Positions 1 through 8,220 are shown, numbered from the stretch's first letter. The stretch is 45,127 nucleotides of DNA from Flavobacteriales bacterium (GCA_020435335.1 JAGQZT010000047.1:1-45127), one strand, 5' to 3'. Notes: generated by a model from the sequence alone, not told the origin. A program made the numbers and translations.

Positions 1-67
1 CATTGGTCACCTGGGCCTGAATCCATCCGGAGAAAAGGAGCAATATGGATACAAGAATCTTATTCAT
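1..67 (-). CDS. Start of a secreted protein, truncated by the window edge
   Basis: Only the first 22 codons lie in the window. On the minus strand an ATG at 67-65 opens a frame reading MNKILVSILLLFSGWIQAQ and then VTN, which is a convincing Sec signal peptide: a lysine near the start, a hydrophobic core, and cleavage expected after the A-Q region. The start overlaps the end of the DUF4956 gene by 8 bases (60-67), the same overlap length seen between DUF4956 and the VTC gene, so it is probably the next, translationally coupled member of that operon. Nothing of the mature protein is visible, so no function can be given; an exported or outer-membrane protein is the safe reading. Confidence 0.7.
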   Translation of the reverse strand, partial: MNKILVSILLLFSGWIQAQVTN

Positions 68-734
68 TGCGGTTACTTACAAAGGCATCGTCGTTTAAAC
101 TCATGTTCGGGTCTTCTTCGTAATAGAATACCATGATGCGGACCGTGTCACGTAAAAAGTCGATTCGTCCAACCTGTACGCGGTGAATATTAAGTCCGGT
201 TCTTTCCTTCAGGTCGGCGATCAGGATTTCGTGATTTTCGGGTTTGATGTTTTCAATGCGTTCGTACAGGATGTCCTTGCGGGATTCATGTTTGAGCAGG
301 AAGACCTTTTCCAGCAGGAAAATGGCAATAATAATGGTTATGTTGGTGAATACGATCTCAAAAACAGTGATCTTATTACTCGTTAGCGAGTTGATGATCG
401 ACACCGCAATGATGGAAAAGAGGTAGGTCATTTCCTTGATGGGGAGCTGTTCGGTCCGGTATCTCAGAAAGCCGAAGATAGCAAAGAGCCCAAAGGCAAA
501 GCCGAGTTTCAGTTTAACGCTGTTCAGCAGAATACAGATGAAGAAAATAACGATATTGAAAATGAAGTAAGTAAAGAGGAAATCCTTCCGTTTTTGAATG
601 GGGTAATAGATCAGTCGGATGATGATGAATGCTACCAGTAAGTCTACACCAAAGCGGATCAGCATTTCTCCGAAGTCATTCGTGTCCCATAGTTTCGATT
701 CGAGGATCGGTATTCTTAATAAGAGATTAAGCAT
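60..734 (-). CDS. DUF4956 family membrane protein
   Basis: A 224-residue protein with four to five hydrophobic segments in its first two thirds (around residues 30-46, 54-72, 78-92, 103-118 and 126-146), followed by a soluble C-terminal tail of about 75 residues containing GLNIHRVQVGRID. This arrangement fits DUF4956, whose biochemical role is unknown. Family members are commonly found beside VTC-type polyphosphate polymerase domains, as here: the ATG overlaps the end of the VTC gene by 8 bases (727-734), so the two are probably translationally coupled. By inference the membrane protein may anchor, or form a channel for, the VTC-domain partner. Family assignment is fairly sure; function is not. 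Confidence 0.75.
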   Translation of the reverse strand: MLNLLLRIPILESKLWDTNDFGEMLIRFGVDLLVAFIIIRLIYYPIQKRKDFLFTYFIFNIVIFFICILLNSVKLKLGFAFGLFAIFGFLRYRTEQLPIKEMTYLFSIIAVSIINSLTSNKITVFEIVFTNITIIIAIFLLEKVFLLKHESRKDILYERIENIKPENHEILIADLKERTGLNIHRVQVGRIDFLRDTVRIMVFYYEEDPNMSLNDDAFVSNRNE

Positions 735-1485
735 GTTCTAGTTTTTTTATTTTTAAAATACGTTCTTTAAAATTATTGGATTTTACATCTTTGTTCAGCA
801 TGGCGGTTCCGACGCAATATTTACTCATTCCGCTGGTCCGGATGTGACGCTTCTTAACGGTCTTGATAAAGTCGGAATTCACATTGACCTTTTCCTGCTT
901 TACTTCTGCAATGACAAGGTGGTCGACCGCTGTGGTTGACACTTTGCCGAATTGTTCAAAAGCCAGGTTGAAATCGATGGTCAGCCTTTCGTTATCGGTT
1001 TTATGAACGAGTGTGATTCTGGAGAAATTGTTCCAAAGGGTTGGTATCAGGGTGTCGGGATCAATAACGGAGTTGGTGCCGATGAATGCCTTCGACCGCT
1101 CGGAAAGGGTCTCTTCGATGTGATCCACCTGTATTCTGGATTTGATCGTACGCTCCTTATTGTTCTTGAATTTGATCTCCAGAAATGTAATGCCTGAATC
1201 CACATAATTCCGAAACCGGATTTTGGTGCGGTTCACTTTGCCGTTGTGGTGATCAAGGAAGCTTTTAAACTCCGGGGTATCGTAGTATAAGGTTTTGTAA
1301 TTGCTAAACCGCTGTCCGTTGATCTCAAGCACATCGTAGTTGCCGGTCACTTCTTCCAGGATCGGGCCCAAAGCCGAAAAATTGAAAATGTACTTCGTGT
1401 CGGTCCGGTTGAGCAAAGCCACCCGATCCATTTCTTTTAAGGAAATCGGCTTGAATTTGTGTAATATGTCCTTTAAATCACTCAA
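727..1485 (-). CDS. VTC-domain (polyphosphate polymerase domain) protein
   Basis: A 252-residue soluble protein of the VTC/CYTH-like triphosphate tunnel superfamily. Alternating charged strands typical of the tunnel fold are visible: NRTDTKYIF (about 26-34), FLEIKFKNNKERTIKSRI (about 101-118), LTIDFNLAFEQF and VIAEVKQE (about 190-197). The basic residues would bind polyphosphate or nucleotide and the acidic ones metal. In yeast Vtc4 this fold makes polyphosphate from ATP; bacterial members are much less studied. The start is TTG at 1485-1483, immediately after the upstream TAG. The first ATG is codon 19, but the preceding FKPISLKEMD looks like part of the family N-terminus, so I keep TTG. It lies between a lipoprotein gene and DUF4956 in one operon. 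Confidence 0.8.
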   Translation of the reverse strand: MSDLKDILHKFKPISLKEMDRVALLNRTDTKYIFNFSALGPILEEVTGNYDVLEINGQRFSNYKTLYYDTPEFKSFLDHHNGKVNRTKIRFRNYVDSGITFLEIKFKNNKERTIKSRIQVDHIEETLSERSKAFIGTNSVIDPDTLIPTLWNNFSRITLVHKTDNERLTIDFNLAFEQFGKVSTTAVDHLVIAEVKQEKVNVNSDFIKTVKKRHIRTSGMSKYCVGTAMLNKDVKSNNFKERILKIKKLEHA

Positions 1486-1866
1486 CTATCGTTCTACTTC
1501 AAACGTGCCGATATCAGCGTCTTCGTTATTGCCCAGGGAAATGGATTTGAATACGGGAGCCAAACCGCTAGGCTCATTGGCATCCGTCGTGTAAACATAA
1601 ACCCGGTAGTTTCCTTTTCTCAGGTTTTTGAATTGAAAGGTGCCGTCATAATTTGTTTTCATATCATCATCGTAAATATCGTCCTTGTCACCATAGATGA
1701 TGTAAACATCGTAATCGGGAACGTCGTACTCTCCCTGATTGGCTCCGTTTTTATCTGTCATGTGTACCGTGCCCCTGATCGACGAACGGCCACCTTCACC
1801 TTCTTCTTTGGTGCAGGAAATCAGGCCAAGGAGTGCCACGCTGAGGATAAGCGTATATCTTTTCAT
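1486..1866 (-). CDS. Small lipoprotein with a carboxypeptidase-regulatory-like domain
   Basis: A 126-residue protein with a lipoprotein signal: hydrophobic stretch LILSVALLG and lipobox LISC, the lipidated cysteine being residue 18, followed by a short acidic and glycine-rich linker. Residues about 30-110 read as one beta-sandwich of the carboxypeptidase-regulatory-like (transthyretin-like) type: SSIRGTVHMTDKNGA, then TNYDGTFQFKNLRKGNYRVYVY. It is the first gene of the operon that continues with the VTC and DUF4956 genes; its TAG touches the TTG of the VTC gene. It is probably exposed in the periplasm or on the outer membrane. The specific role is unknown; a ligand-binding or scaffold domain for the VTC/DUF4956 pair is inference. 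Confidence 0.7.
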   Translation of the reverse strand: MKRYTLILSVALLGLISCTKEEGEGGRSSIRGTVHMTDKNGANQGEYDVPDYDVYIIYGDKDDIYDDDMKTNYDGTFQFKNLRKGNYRVYVYTTDANEPSGLAPVFKSISLGNNEDADIGTFEVER

Positions 1867-1887
1867 ACTTATATTTTTATTAAGTTT

Positions 1888-1956
1888 GGTCGCTACTAAA
1901 ATTTTGCGAGATTAAAAGTAGTAATATTAATTTAACATTAAGATAAAATAGCGACC
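1888..1956. promoter_or_regulatory. Inverted repeat in the divergent lipoprotein/cdd promoter region
   Basis: GGTCGCTA (1888-1895) and its exact complement TAGCGACC (1949-1956) flank 53 bases of AT-rich DNA between the divergent lipoprotein and cdd genes. Both arms continue into T/A runs on the outside. The arms could be paired operator half-sites or a hairpin. No T-run follows, so it is not a terminator. Confidence 0.3.
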
Positions 1957-1989
1957 GAAAAGGTTGGTAAGCTAATAAATAATTTTTCC

Positions 1990-2472
1990 ATGAAAGTACA
2001 CTCATTTACTATCGATTTTACGGAGTATGATTCGACAGATCAACTGGATGAAGGTTTAAAGACGAGGTTAAAAAAAACGGAGGAATTCCTGAGTCATGCT
2101 TATGCGCCGTACTCCAAATTTCAGGTTAGTGCCATGTGTGTGCTGGATGACGGTACCGAAGTAATGGGAACGAACCAGGAAAATGCCGCATACCCCAGCG
2201 GGTTGTGTGCCGAGCGGGTTGCTGTATTTGCAGCCAAATCCCGGTTTCCGGATAAAAAAATCGACAAAATTGTAATCACAACGGCAAAAGGAGATGATCA
2301 ACCCGTTACTCCCTGCGGAGGTTGTCGGCAGGTGATCATGGAATATGAGCAACAACAGCAACAACCCATTCAGCTTGTCTTAAAGGCTGTCGACTCGAAA
2401 GTATGGGTCTTTCAGAGCATGAATGATCTGCTGCCGTTTGCGTTTAACGGATCATTGCTTAAAAAAGGGTAA
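1990..2472 (+). CDS. cdd: Cytidine deaminase
   Basis: Zinc-dependent deamination of cytidine and deoxycytidine to uridine and deoxyuridine in pyrimidine salvage; cytoplasmic. The 160-residue length fits the homotetrameric class. Seen: substrate and zinc motif NQENAAYPSGLCAERVA, where Cys73-Ala-Glu75 supplies a zinc ligand and the catalytic glutamate, and the second zinc motif PCGGC with Cys109 and Cys112. The N-terminal YAPYSKFQVSA motif (about 38-48) is also typical. A run of five glutamines (about 121-125), encoded by CAA/CAG repeats, sits just after the second zinc motif in a region usually without such a run. It is a single gene between divergent and downstream promoters. Confidence 0.93.
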   Translation: MKVHSFTIDFTEYDSTDQLDEGLKTRLKKTEEFLSHAYAPYSKFQVSAMCVLDDGTEVMGTNQENAAYPSGLCAERVAVFAAKSRFPDKKIDKIVITTAKGDDQPVTPCGGCRQVIMEYEQQQQQPIQLVLKAVDSKVWVFQSMNDLLPFAFNGSLLKKG

Positions 2473-2475
2473 ACA

Positions 2476-2507
2476 TTGAAGTATTTATACGATTTATACT
2501 AAATTTG
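2476..2507 (+). promoter_or_regulatory. Bacteroidota-type promoter of pdhA
   Basis: TTG at 2476-2478, a 21-base spacer, then TAAATTTG at 2500-2507, an exact match to the TAnnTTTG -7 element. Transcription should begin about 4-8 bases further on, giving a leader of roughly 10-15 bases before the pdhA ATG at 2526. Confidence 0.7.
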
Positions 2508-2525
2508 CACGAATAACATGACACT

Positions 2526-3524
2526 ATGGCCAAGAAATCTAAATTCTCAAAAGAGCAATACCTCAAGTGGTACGAATCCATGCTGATGATGCGGAAGTTC
2601 GAAGAAAAGCTGAGTCAGCTTTATATTCAACGAAAGTTCGGCGGATTTCTCCATTTGTATATCGGACAGGAAGCGGTGGTTGCAGGAGCAGTATCTGCTA
2701 CGCGCGACGATGATAAGATGATCACGGCATATCGTTGTCATGCACATCCGATCGGACGTGGAACGGATATCAAATACATGATGGCCGAGTTGTTCGGAAA
2801 AACCACCGGATTGTCGAAAGGTAAAGGTGGTTCCATGCACATGTTCGATGTTAGCAAGCATGTTTATGGTGGTCATGGTATCGTTGGTGGGCAAGTGCCG
2901 CTCGGAACAGGTCTCGCTTATGCCGATATGTACAAAGGAAACGATTGTGTGACCCTGTGTTCGATGGGCGACGGAGCTGTCCGTCAGGGTGCTTTTCACG
3001 AGGCCCTGAACCTGGCAGCCACGTGGAAAATTCCGGTAATTTACATCATTGAGAATAATAAATACGCGATGGGTACTTCCGTTGAACGGACTTCTAACGT
3101 AACCGATTTGTATAAGCTCGGACTGAGTTATGACATTCCCGGAGAACCGGTAGACGGAATGGATGTAGAGGCTGTTCATAACGCCATTGAAAAGGCGGTG
3201 AAACATTGCCGAAGCGGTAAAGGTCCTTACCTGCTGGAAATGGAAACCTATCGTTTTAAAGGACACTCGATGTCGGATCCCCGTAAATACAGAACGAAAG
3301 ACGAGGAAGAACAATATCAGGAAGACGACCCGATCTTAAAAGTGCTGAATGTCATCAAAAAAGAAAAGTATGCCACCCAAAAGCAACTGGATGCCATTGA
3401 TGCCAGGATTAAAAAAGAAATAGAAGACGCTATCCAATTTGCAGAGGAATCTCCTTTCCCTGAACCAGGTGCGATCTACGAAGAAATTTATGCAGAACCG
3501 AATTACCCATTCATTAAAGATTAA
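2526..3524 (+). CDS. pdhA: Pyruvate dehydrogenase E1 component, alpha subunit
   Basis: The thiamine-diphosphate-binding alpha chain of the E1 component, which decarboxylates pyruvate and passes the acetyl group to the lipoyl arm of E2. At 332 residues it has standard length for the alpha-beta type E1. The ThDP-binding motif runs from GDG at 148-150 to ENN at 176-178 (GDGAVRQGAFHEALN, then IPVIYIIENN). Also seen are the Y69-R70 region TAYRCHAHPIGRG, GKGGSMHMFD and RFKGHSMSDP. The gene is followed 23 bases later by the E2 gene, so the two are cotranscribed. The beta subunit, which must pair with this chain, is not in the window; the E1-alpha/E2 arrangement with E1-beta elsewhere is known from Bacteroidota. 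Confidence 0.93.
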   Translation: MAKKSKFSKEQYLKWYESMLMMRKFEEKLSQLYIQRKFGGFLHLYIGQEAVVAGAVSATRDDDKMITAYRCHAHPIGRGTDIKYMMAELFGKTTGLSKGKGGSMHMFDVSKHVYGGHGIVGGQVPLGTGLAYADMYKGNDCVTLCSMGDGAVRQGAFHEALNLAATWKIPVIYIIENNKYAMGTSVERTSNVTDLYKLGLSYDIPGEPVDGMDVEAVHNAIEKAVKHCRSGKGPYLLEMETYRFKGHSMSDPRKYRTKDEEEQYQEDDPILKVLNVIKKEKYATQKQLDAIDARIKKEIEDAIQFAEESPFPEPGAIYEEIYAEPNYPFIKD

Positions 3525-3547
3525 TACTTAATTCAACGGAAAGTAGT

Positions 3548-5170
3548 ATGGCTGAAATTATCAAAATGCCCAAGTTGAGCGACACCATGGAAGAAGGAGT
3601 GGTAGCCAAATGGCACAAGAAAGTAGGTGATCAGGTTAAGTCGGGGGATCTGCTCGCAGATATCGAGACCGATAAGGCTACCATGGAATTCGAATCATTC
3701 GAAGATGGTGTGCTGCTGCACATAGGTGTGCCTGAAGGAGGTTCGGCTCCTGTGGAATCCGTACTGGCCATTATCGGTGAAAAAGGGGAGGATTTTTCGG
3801 CCTTGTTAGCCGGTGGTGAGGCTTCGGCTAAAGCTGCTGAATCGGGTGAGACGAAAGCGGAAGAAGTTTCTGTTGCTCCTGCTGCCGAAGCTATTGATAC
3901 GTCTAAGATCAAAGCCAACATTGTAAAAATGCCTAAATTGAGTGATACCATGACCGATGGAGTGGTAGCCAAATGGCATAAGAAAGTAGGTGACCAGGTG
4001 AAATCGGGAGAATTGCTCGCTGAGATCGAGACCGACAAAGCCACCATGGAATTCGAATCGTTTGAAGACGGCGTGCTGCTACACATTGGTGTGCCTGAAG
4101 GAGGTTCGGCTCCCGTCGAATCCATCCTGGCCATTATCGGTGAAAAAGGGGCCGATGTGGACACCCTGATCAAAGCCCACGGTCAAGCAGTTTCCGCACC
4201 TAAAGAGGAAACACCTGTGATTCAAAGTGCACCGGCTCCTGTTGCTGCACCAGTTCAAACTCAAACACAATCAGCTCCTGTTGCTGCTCCGGCACATACA
4301 GGTTCTTCCAGCGGACGTGTAAAAGCGTCTCCGTTAGCGAAGAAACTGGCCGGCGAAAAAGGAATTAACCTCGAAATGGTGAGCGGCACCGGCGAAGGTG
4401 GTCGAATCATCAAACGGGATGTCGAAAATTATTCCGGAGGTAGCGGAGCTTTTGCGATTCCGGCATTCATCGGACAAGAGAAATTTACTGAGGAACCCGT
4501 GTCACAAATGCGTAAAACCATTGCGCGCCGTTTGGGTGAGAGCAAGTTTACGGCTCCGCATTTCTACTTAACGGTAGCGATCGATATGCAAAATGCCATT
4601 GAGGCCCGCAAGCTGATCAACCGCATCAATGATGTGAAGATTTCTTTCAACGATATTGTGATCAAGGCCGCAGCTGCCGCGCTGAAAATGCACCCGAAAG
4701 TGAATTCGTCCTGGCTGGGCGACCGTATTCGTTACAACGAACATGTGAACATCGGTGTTGCCGTAGCTGTTGATGAAGGTTTGCTGGTTCCTGTCGTTCG
4801 CTTTGCCGATGGTAAAACATTGACACAGATTTCCGGTGAAGTAAAAACTTATGTGGATAAAGCCCGTGCCAAGCAATTACAGCCGGCTGATTGGGAAGGA
4901 AGTACCTTTACCATCTCCAATCTGGGGATGTTCGGAATCGAGGAGTTTACCGCCATCATCAATCCGCCGGATGCTTGCATCATGGCTGTAGGTGGAATCA
5001 ATGAAGTGCCTATCGTTCGAGATGGAAATATTGTTCCTGGTGATATCATGAAAGTAACCCTGAGCTGCGACCACCGCGTGGTGGATGGTGCTTTGGGAGC
5101 ACAGTTCCTGAAGACCTTCAAGCAACTCATGGAGAATCCGGTGTTGTTGCTCGGATCGGCCAATATTTAA
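3548..5170 (+). CDS. pdhC: Pyruvate dehydrogenase E2, dihydrolipoamide acetyltransferase with two lipoyl domains
   Basis: The core of the pyruvate dehydrogenase complex; it transfers acetyl groups from lipoyl-lysine to coenzyme A. In 540 residues I see two lipoyl domains (about 2-82 and 123-203) with lipoylation lysines K43 and K164 in ETDKATME, an Ala/Pro/Gln-rich flexible linker (about 205-255), a peripheral-subunit-binding domain (about 257-295, KASPLAKKLAGEKGI and then GRIIKRDVENY), and the catalytic domain (about 312-540) with the active-site motif DHRVVDG, His509 and Asp513. It is cotranscribed with pdhA and followed by an intrinsic terminator. The two lipoyl domains are nearly identical; see the repeat entry. 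Confidence 0.95.
   Translation: MAEIIKMPKLSDTMEEGVVAKWHKKVGDQVKSGDLLADIETDKATMEFESFEDGVLLHIGVPEGGSAPVESVLAIIGEKGEDFSALLAGGEASAKAAESGETKAEEVSVAPAAEAIDTSKIKANIVKMPKLSDTMTDGVVAKWHKKVGDQVKSGELLAEIETDKATMEFESFEDGVLLHIGVPEGGSAPVESILAIIGEKGADVDTLIKAHGQAVSAPKEETPVIQSAPAPVAAPVQTQTQSAPVAAPAHTGSSSGRVKASPLAKKLAGEKGINLEMVSGTGEGGRIIKRDVENYSGGSGAFAIPAFIGQEKFTEEPVSQMRKTIARRLGESKFTAPHFYLTVAIDMQNAIEARKLINRINDVKISFNDIVIKAAAAALKMHPKVNSSWLGDRIRYNEHVNIGVAVAVDEGLLVPVVRFADGKTLTQISGEVKTYVDKARAKQLQPADWEGSTFTISNLGMFGIEEFTAIINPPDACIMAVGGINEVPIVRDGNIVPGDIMKVTLSCDHRVVDGALGAQFLKTFKQLMENPVLLLGSANI
3563..4150 (+). repeat. Duplicated lipoyl-domain coding unit (3563-3787 and 3926-4150)
   Basis: Two 75-codon units within pdhC align without gaps. 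By my count 70 of 75 residues are identical; the five replacements are EE to TD, D to E twice, and V to I. Another 22 codons differ silently. The protein is therefore held nearly constant while third positions have drifted. The longest identical DNA stretch covers the VPEGGSAP codons. Confidence 0.9.
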
Positions 5171-5190
5171 AATGTGTCATCACAAAATAC

Positions 5191-5222
5191 AAACCCCCAG
5201 CAATTTTGTCGGGGGTTTTTTA
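5191..5222 (+). terminator. Intrinsic terminator of the pdhA-pdhC operon
   Basis: AAACCCCC (5191-5198) pairs with GGGGGTTT (5211-5218) across a 12-base loop, continuing into a run of six T. It ends only 14 bases before the GTG start of recG. Confidence 0.85.
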
Positions 5223-5236
5223 ATTAAATTCGCTTT

Positions 5237-7345
5237 GTGGCAGATCAGTTTCTACATACCGAAATCGATTTCCTGAAAGGAGTCGGGCCTAAACGGGCAG
5301 AACTACTCAAAAAAGAACTCGGTATCTACACATTCGGAGATTTGCTGAATTATTATCCTTTTCGATACATCGATAAGTCGAAGGTTTACCCGATCGCTTC
5401 CATCAATTCGGATGCTGCTCATATCCAATTGCGGGGCAGGATCAGCAACATCCAAACACTCGGTCATGCCCGGAGTAAAAGGCTGGTAGCAATGCTAACC
5501 GATAGCTCCGGAGAGATCGAACTGGTCTGGTTCAAAGGCATCAAGTGGATCGCTCCGACACTCAAACCCAACGTGGAATACATCGTGTTCGGCAAGCCAA
5601 CCCGTTTTAATAACCGATACAACATTTCTCATCCGGAAATTGAACCGGTAGAAAATTCGCTGGTCGCCAATCAGATTGATCTGCAAGGGGTTTACTTCAC
5701 TTCGGAAAAACTTTCGTCCAAAGGGCTAAACGCCAAAGGCATTTTCAAGATTCAGAAAAACCTGGTCAGCCAACTCCATAATCACATTCCCGAAACTTTA
5801 CCGGCATACCTGCTTGAGCGATTAAAACTCATTCCCCGTGAAGTTGCCGTGATCAATGCACATACGCCGCAGGACGAGCAAATGCTTCAAAAGGCTCTGT
5901 TCCGGCTGAAATTTGAAGAACTATTCTTTCTTCAACTCAGTCTGCTCCGGCAGAAACTGATACAAACCAAAAAGCTGAAAGGATTGGTTTTCGATCAGGT
6001 TGGAAATCGGTTTAATGAGTTTTATGAGAACTATTTACCTTTTGAGCTTACAAATGCTCAAAAACGGGTAATTAAAGAGATCCGGAAAGATGTCGGTTCA
6101 GGGCATCACATGAATCGATTGTTGCAGGGTGATGTAGGGAGCGGAAAGACCGTAGTGGCATTGCTTACGATGTTGCTGGCTATCGATAATGGGTTCCAGA
6201 CCTGTATGATGGCACCAACGGAGATTCTGGCTACACAACATTACGAAGGGCTCAAAGAATTATTGGCCGATATGGGTGTGAGCATCCGCTTGTTAACCGG
6301 CTCGACCAAAACAGCCGAACGCAACGAAATTCATGAGGGCCTGGAAAACGGTAGCCTGGATATTATTGTCGGAACCCATGCCCTGATCGAAGATAAGGTG
6401 CAGTTCAGGAATCTCGGATATGTAGTGGTAGATGAACAACATCGTTTTGGGGTAGCGCAACGATCCAAATTGTGGGCCAAGGGAACTCAGGGGGTTCCTC
6501 ATGTGCTGGTTATGACAGCTACTCCGATTCCCCGGACCCTGGCCATGACCCTGTATGGCGATCTCGATATTTCGGTGATCGACGAATTGCCTCCCGGAAG
6601 GAAACCGATTACGACCTCTCATCGGTATGATTCCGCCCGATTGAAAGTATTCGGCTTCATCGAGCAAGAGATCAAAAAAGGCCGTCAGGTCTACATTGTT
6701 TATCCGCTCATCCAGGAATCTGAAAAAATGGATTATAAAGATTTGATGGATGGCTATGAAAGCATTGTCCGACGCTTCCCCATACCGGATTATCAGGTAA
6801 GTATTGTACACGGACAAATGAAAGCCGATGCCAAAGACTATGAAATGCAGCGCTTCGTAAAAGGGGAAACCCAGATCATGGTTGCAACAACAGTGATTGA
6901 AGTCGGGGTGAATGTGCCCAATGCCAGTTTGATGGTGATTGAGAGTGCCGAACGATTTGGCCTCTCGCAGTTGCATCAGTTGCGAGGCCGTGTCGGACGG
7001 GGGGCGGAGCAATCTTATTGCATCCTCATGACCGGCAATAAGCTGAGTGAAGATGGGAAGTTGCGCATGGAAACCATGGTCCGGACAAACGATGGGTTTG
7101 AAATTGCCGAAGTCGATTTGAAATTACGGGGTCCCGGTGATTTGCAGGGAACACAGCAAAGCGGACTGATGAATCTGAATATTGCTGATTTGACCAGGGA
7201 TCAGCAACTGCTTCAGGTGGCCCGGTCGGAAGCTGTTGAGGTGCTGAAAAAAGATCCTGATTTGCAGCATCCAGATAATCAACGCCTGGTGATGGGCTTG
7301 CAGGCTCTTCGAAAAACGAAAAAGAACTGGAGTAGGATATCGTAG
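5237..7345 (+). CDS. recG: ATP-dependent DNA helicase RecG
   Basis: A branch-migration helicase acting on stalled forks and Holliday junctions. At 702 residues it matches family length (E. coli about 693). Seen: N-terminal wedge region with FLKGVGPKRAELL (about 12-24) and an OB-like segment (about 60-140); Walker A GDVGSGKT (about 295-302); DEQH box VVVDEQHRFGV (about 395-405); motif III MTATPIPRTLA; and C-terminal motifs VATTVIEVGVNVPNA and QLRGRVGRG. The start is GTG at 5237, placed so that FLKGVGP falls about 12 residues in, as in relatives; no ATG is available nearby. The end lies three bases from the stop of the convergent gene at 7349. Confidence 0.95.
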   Translation: MADQFLHTEIDFLKGVGPKRAELLKKELGIYTFGDLLNYYPFRYIDKSKVYPIASINSDAAHIQLRGRISNIQTLGHARSKRLVAMLTDSSGEIELVWFKGIKWIAPTLKPNVEYIVFGKPTRFNNRYNISHPEIEPVENSLVANQIDLQGVYFTSEKLSSKGLNAKGIFKIQKNLVSQLHNHIPETLPAYLLERLKLIPREVAVINAHTPQDEQMLQKALFRLKFEELFFLQLSLLRQKLIQTKKLKGLVFDQVGNRFNEFYENYLPFELTNAQKRVIKEIRKDVGSGHHMNRLLQGDVGSGKTVVALLTMLLAIDNGFQTCMMAPTEILATQHYEGLKELLADMGVSIRLLTGSTKTAERNEIHEGLENGSLDIIVGTHALIEDKVQFRNLGYVVVDEQHRFGVAQRSKLWAKGTQGVPHVLVMTATPIPRTLAMTLYGDLDISVIDELPPGRKPITTSHRYDSARLKVFGFIEQEIKKGRQVYIVYPLIQESEKMDYKDLMDGYESIVRRFPIPDYQVSIVHGQMKADAKDYEMQRFVKGETQIMVATTVIEVGVNVPNASLMVIESAERFGLSQLHQLRGRVGRGAEQSYCILMTGNKLSEDGKLRMETMVRTNDGFEIAEVDLKLRGPGDLQGTQQSGLMNLNIADLTRDQQLLQVARSEAVEVLKKDPDLQHPDNQRLVMGLQALRKTKKNWSRIS

Positions 7346-7348
7346 AAT

Positions 7349-8203
7349 TTACTCTTCTTTCGGGTCGTTCCAGATGAAATCCTTGATGCTTTTATCCAGT
7401 TCGATGTCAATGTCTTCCTGATAAACCCATCCTTTTTTTTCAATCTTGTAAGAATCAAACCGGTTCAATGCCGGTCCGTAATATTCATAGATGCCGGTTA
7501 GGTTGGAACTCGTCGGTACCAGGTAATCGAACACGATTTGATGGGAACGTTGATGGTATTTGAGAGACATCACGGCATTTTCGGCATATTCAAAAATAAC
7601 CCGTTTGTAGGTTTTTCGCTTGGCCTTAAAAACAGGGGCTCCCAGTTTAATATTACCGTTCTTGTCGATGCTGATCACATCAATGATCTTTTTGTTGGTT
7701 AGCAGATTATTGCCGTCCCAACCCAGGAGGGTGTACACTTGGGTTCCAAGTTTTTTCTCTTCGATGAGCTTGTAATATAAAGCGCCGTACCAGGAATTCG
7801 GAGTGAGTATTTTGGTTTCGGGTTTGTTGATCTCTTCCGATTTATCAATCAGTTCCACGGTCTGGAAGGTGCTCTTGTCTCTTTTGATCTGGAGGAAAGC
7901 GAAGTACTGATACGTGCCGTCGGAAAAAGGGATGGTCCAGTTGTAGATTTTAAGCTGATCGCTTTGCAGGATGCTGATTGTTTTGAGTGAATCCAGGTTG
8001 GTATCGAATGATGCCGGCTTATTGATAAGAGTTGATAAGGTTTTTTTGAATTCCTCGTTGGCCTGCATTTTTTCGTCGTCCGATATGCTGCTGATGAGCT
8101 GCTGGCCAATGCGGTTCAGTTCATGAATTTCTTCCTGAAAACCCTGCGCAAAAGCAGAGATTCCCCAGGTCAGGCATAATAATATGGATGTGATCTTTTT
8201 CAA
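7349..8203 (-). CDS. Secreted protein of unknown function
   Basis: I do not recognise this 284-residue protein. From a TTG start at 8203 it begins with a signal peptide, (M)KKITSILLCLTWGISAFAQ, so it is exported. A longer frame from an ATG at 8245 exists, but that codon lies in the hairpin of the upstream ferredoxin terminator and would bury the signal peptide behind 14 polar residues, so I reject it. The mature part is rich in charged and aromatic residues and has beta-strand patterns such as IYNWTIPFSDGTYQYFAFLQIKR and NKKIIDVISIDKNGNIKLG. There are no cysteines beyond the signal region and no sorting domain at the C-terminus. Its stop is three bases from that of convergent recG. Confidence 0.6.
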   Translation of the reverse strand: MKKITSILLCLTWGISAFAQGFQEEIHELNRIGQQLISSISDDEKMQANEEFKKTLSTLINKPASFDTNLDSLKTISILQSDQLKIYNWTIPFSDGTYQYFAFLQIKRDKSTFQTVELIDKSEEINKPETKILTPNSWYGALYYKLIEEKKLGTQVYTLLGWDGNNLLTNKKIIDVISIDKNGNIKLGAPVFKAKRKTYKRVIFEYAENAVMSLKYHQRSHQIVFDYLVPTSSNLTGIYEYYGPALNRFDSYKIEKKGWVYQEDIDIELDKSIKDFIWNDPKEE

Positions 8204-8220
8204 ATCGGATGTGTTCCTGC

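Noticed and set aside
2341..2365. CAA/CAG run in cdd as a phase-variable repeat
   Set aside because: Five codons of mixed CAA and CAG keep frame whatever their number, so there is no on/off switching; it is at most a harmless length variation.
3631..4173. 180-residue minus-strand frame across the lipoyl domains
   Set aside because: It mirrors the repeated lipoyl coding sequence, is rich in Ser/Pro from reversed codons, and has no family features; it is a shadow of pdhC.
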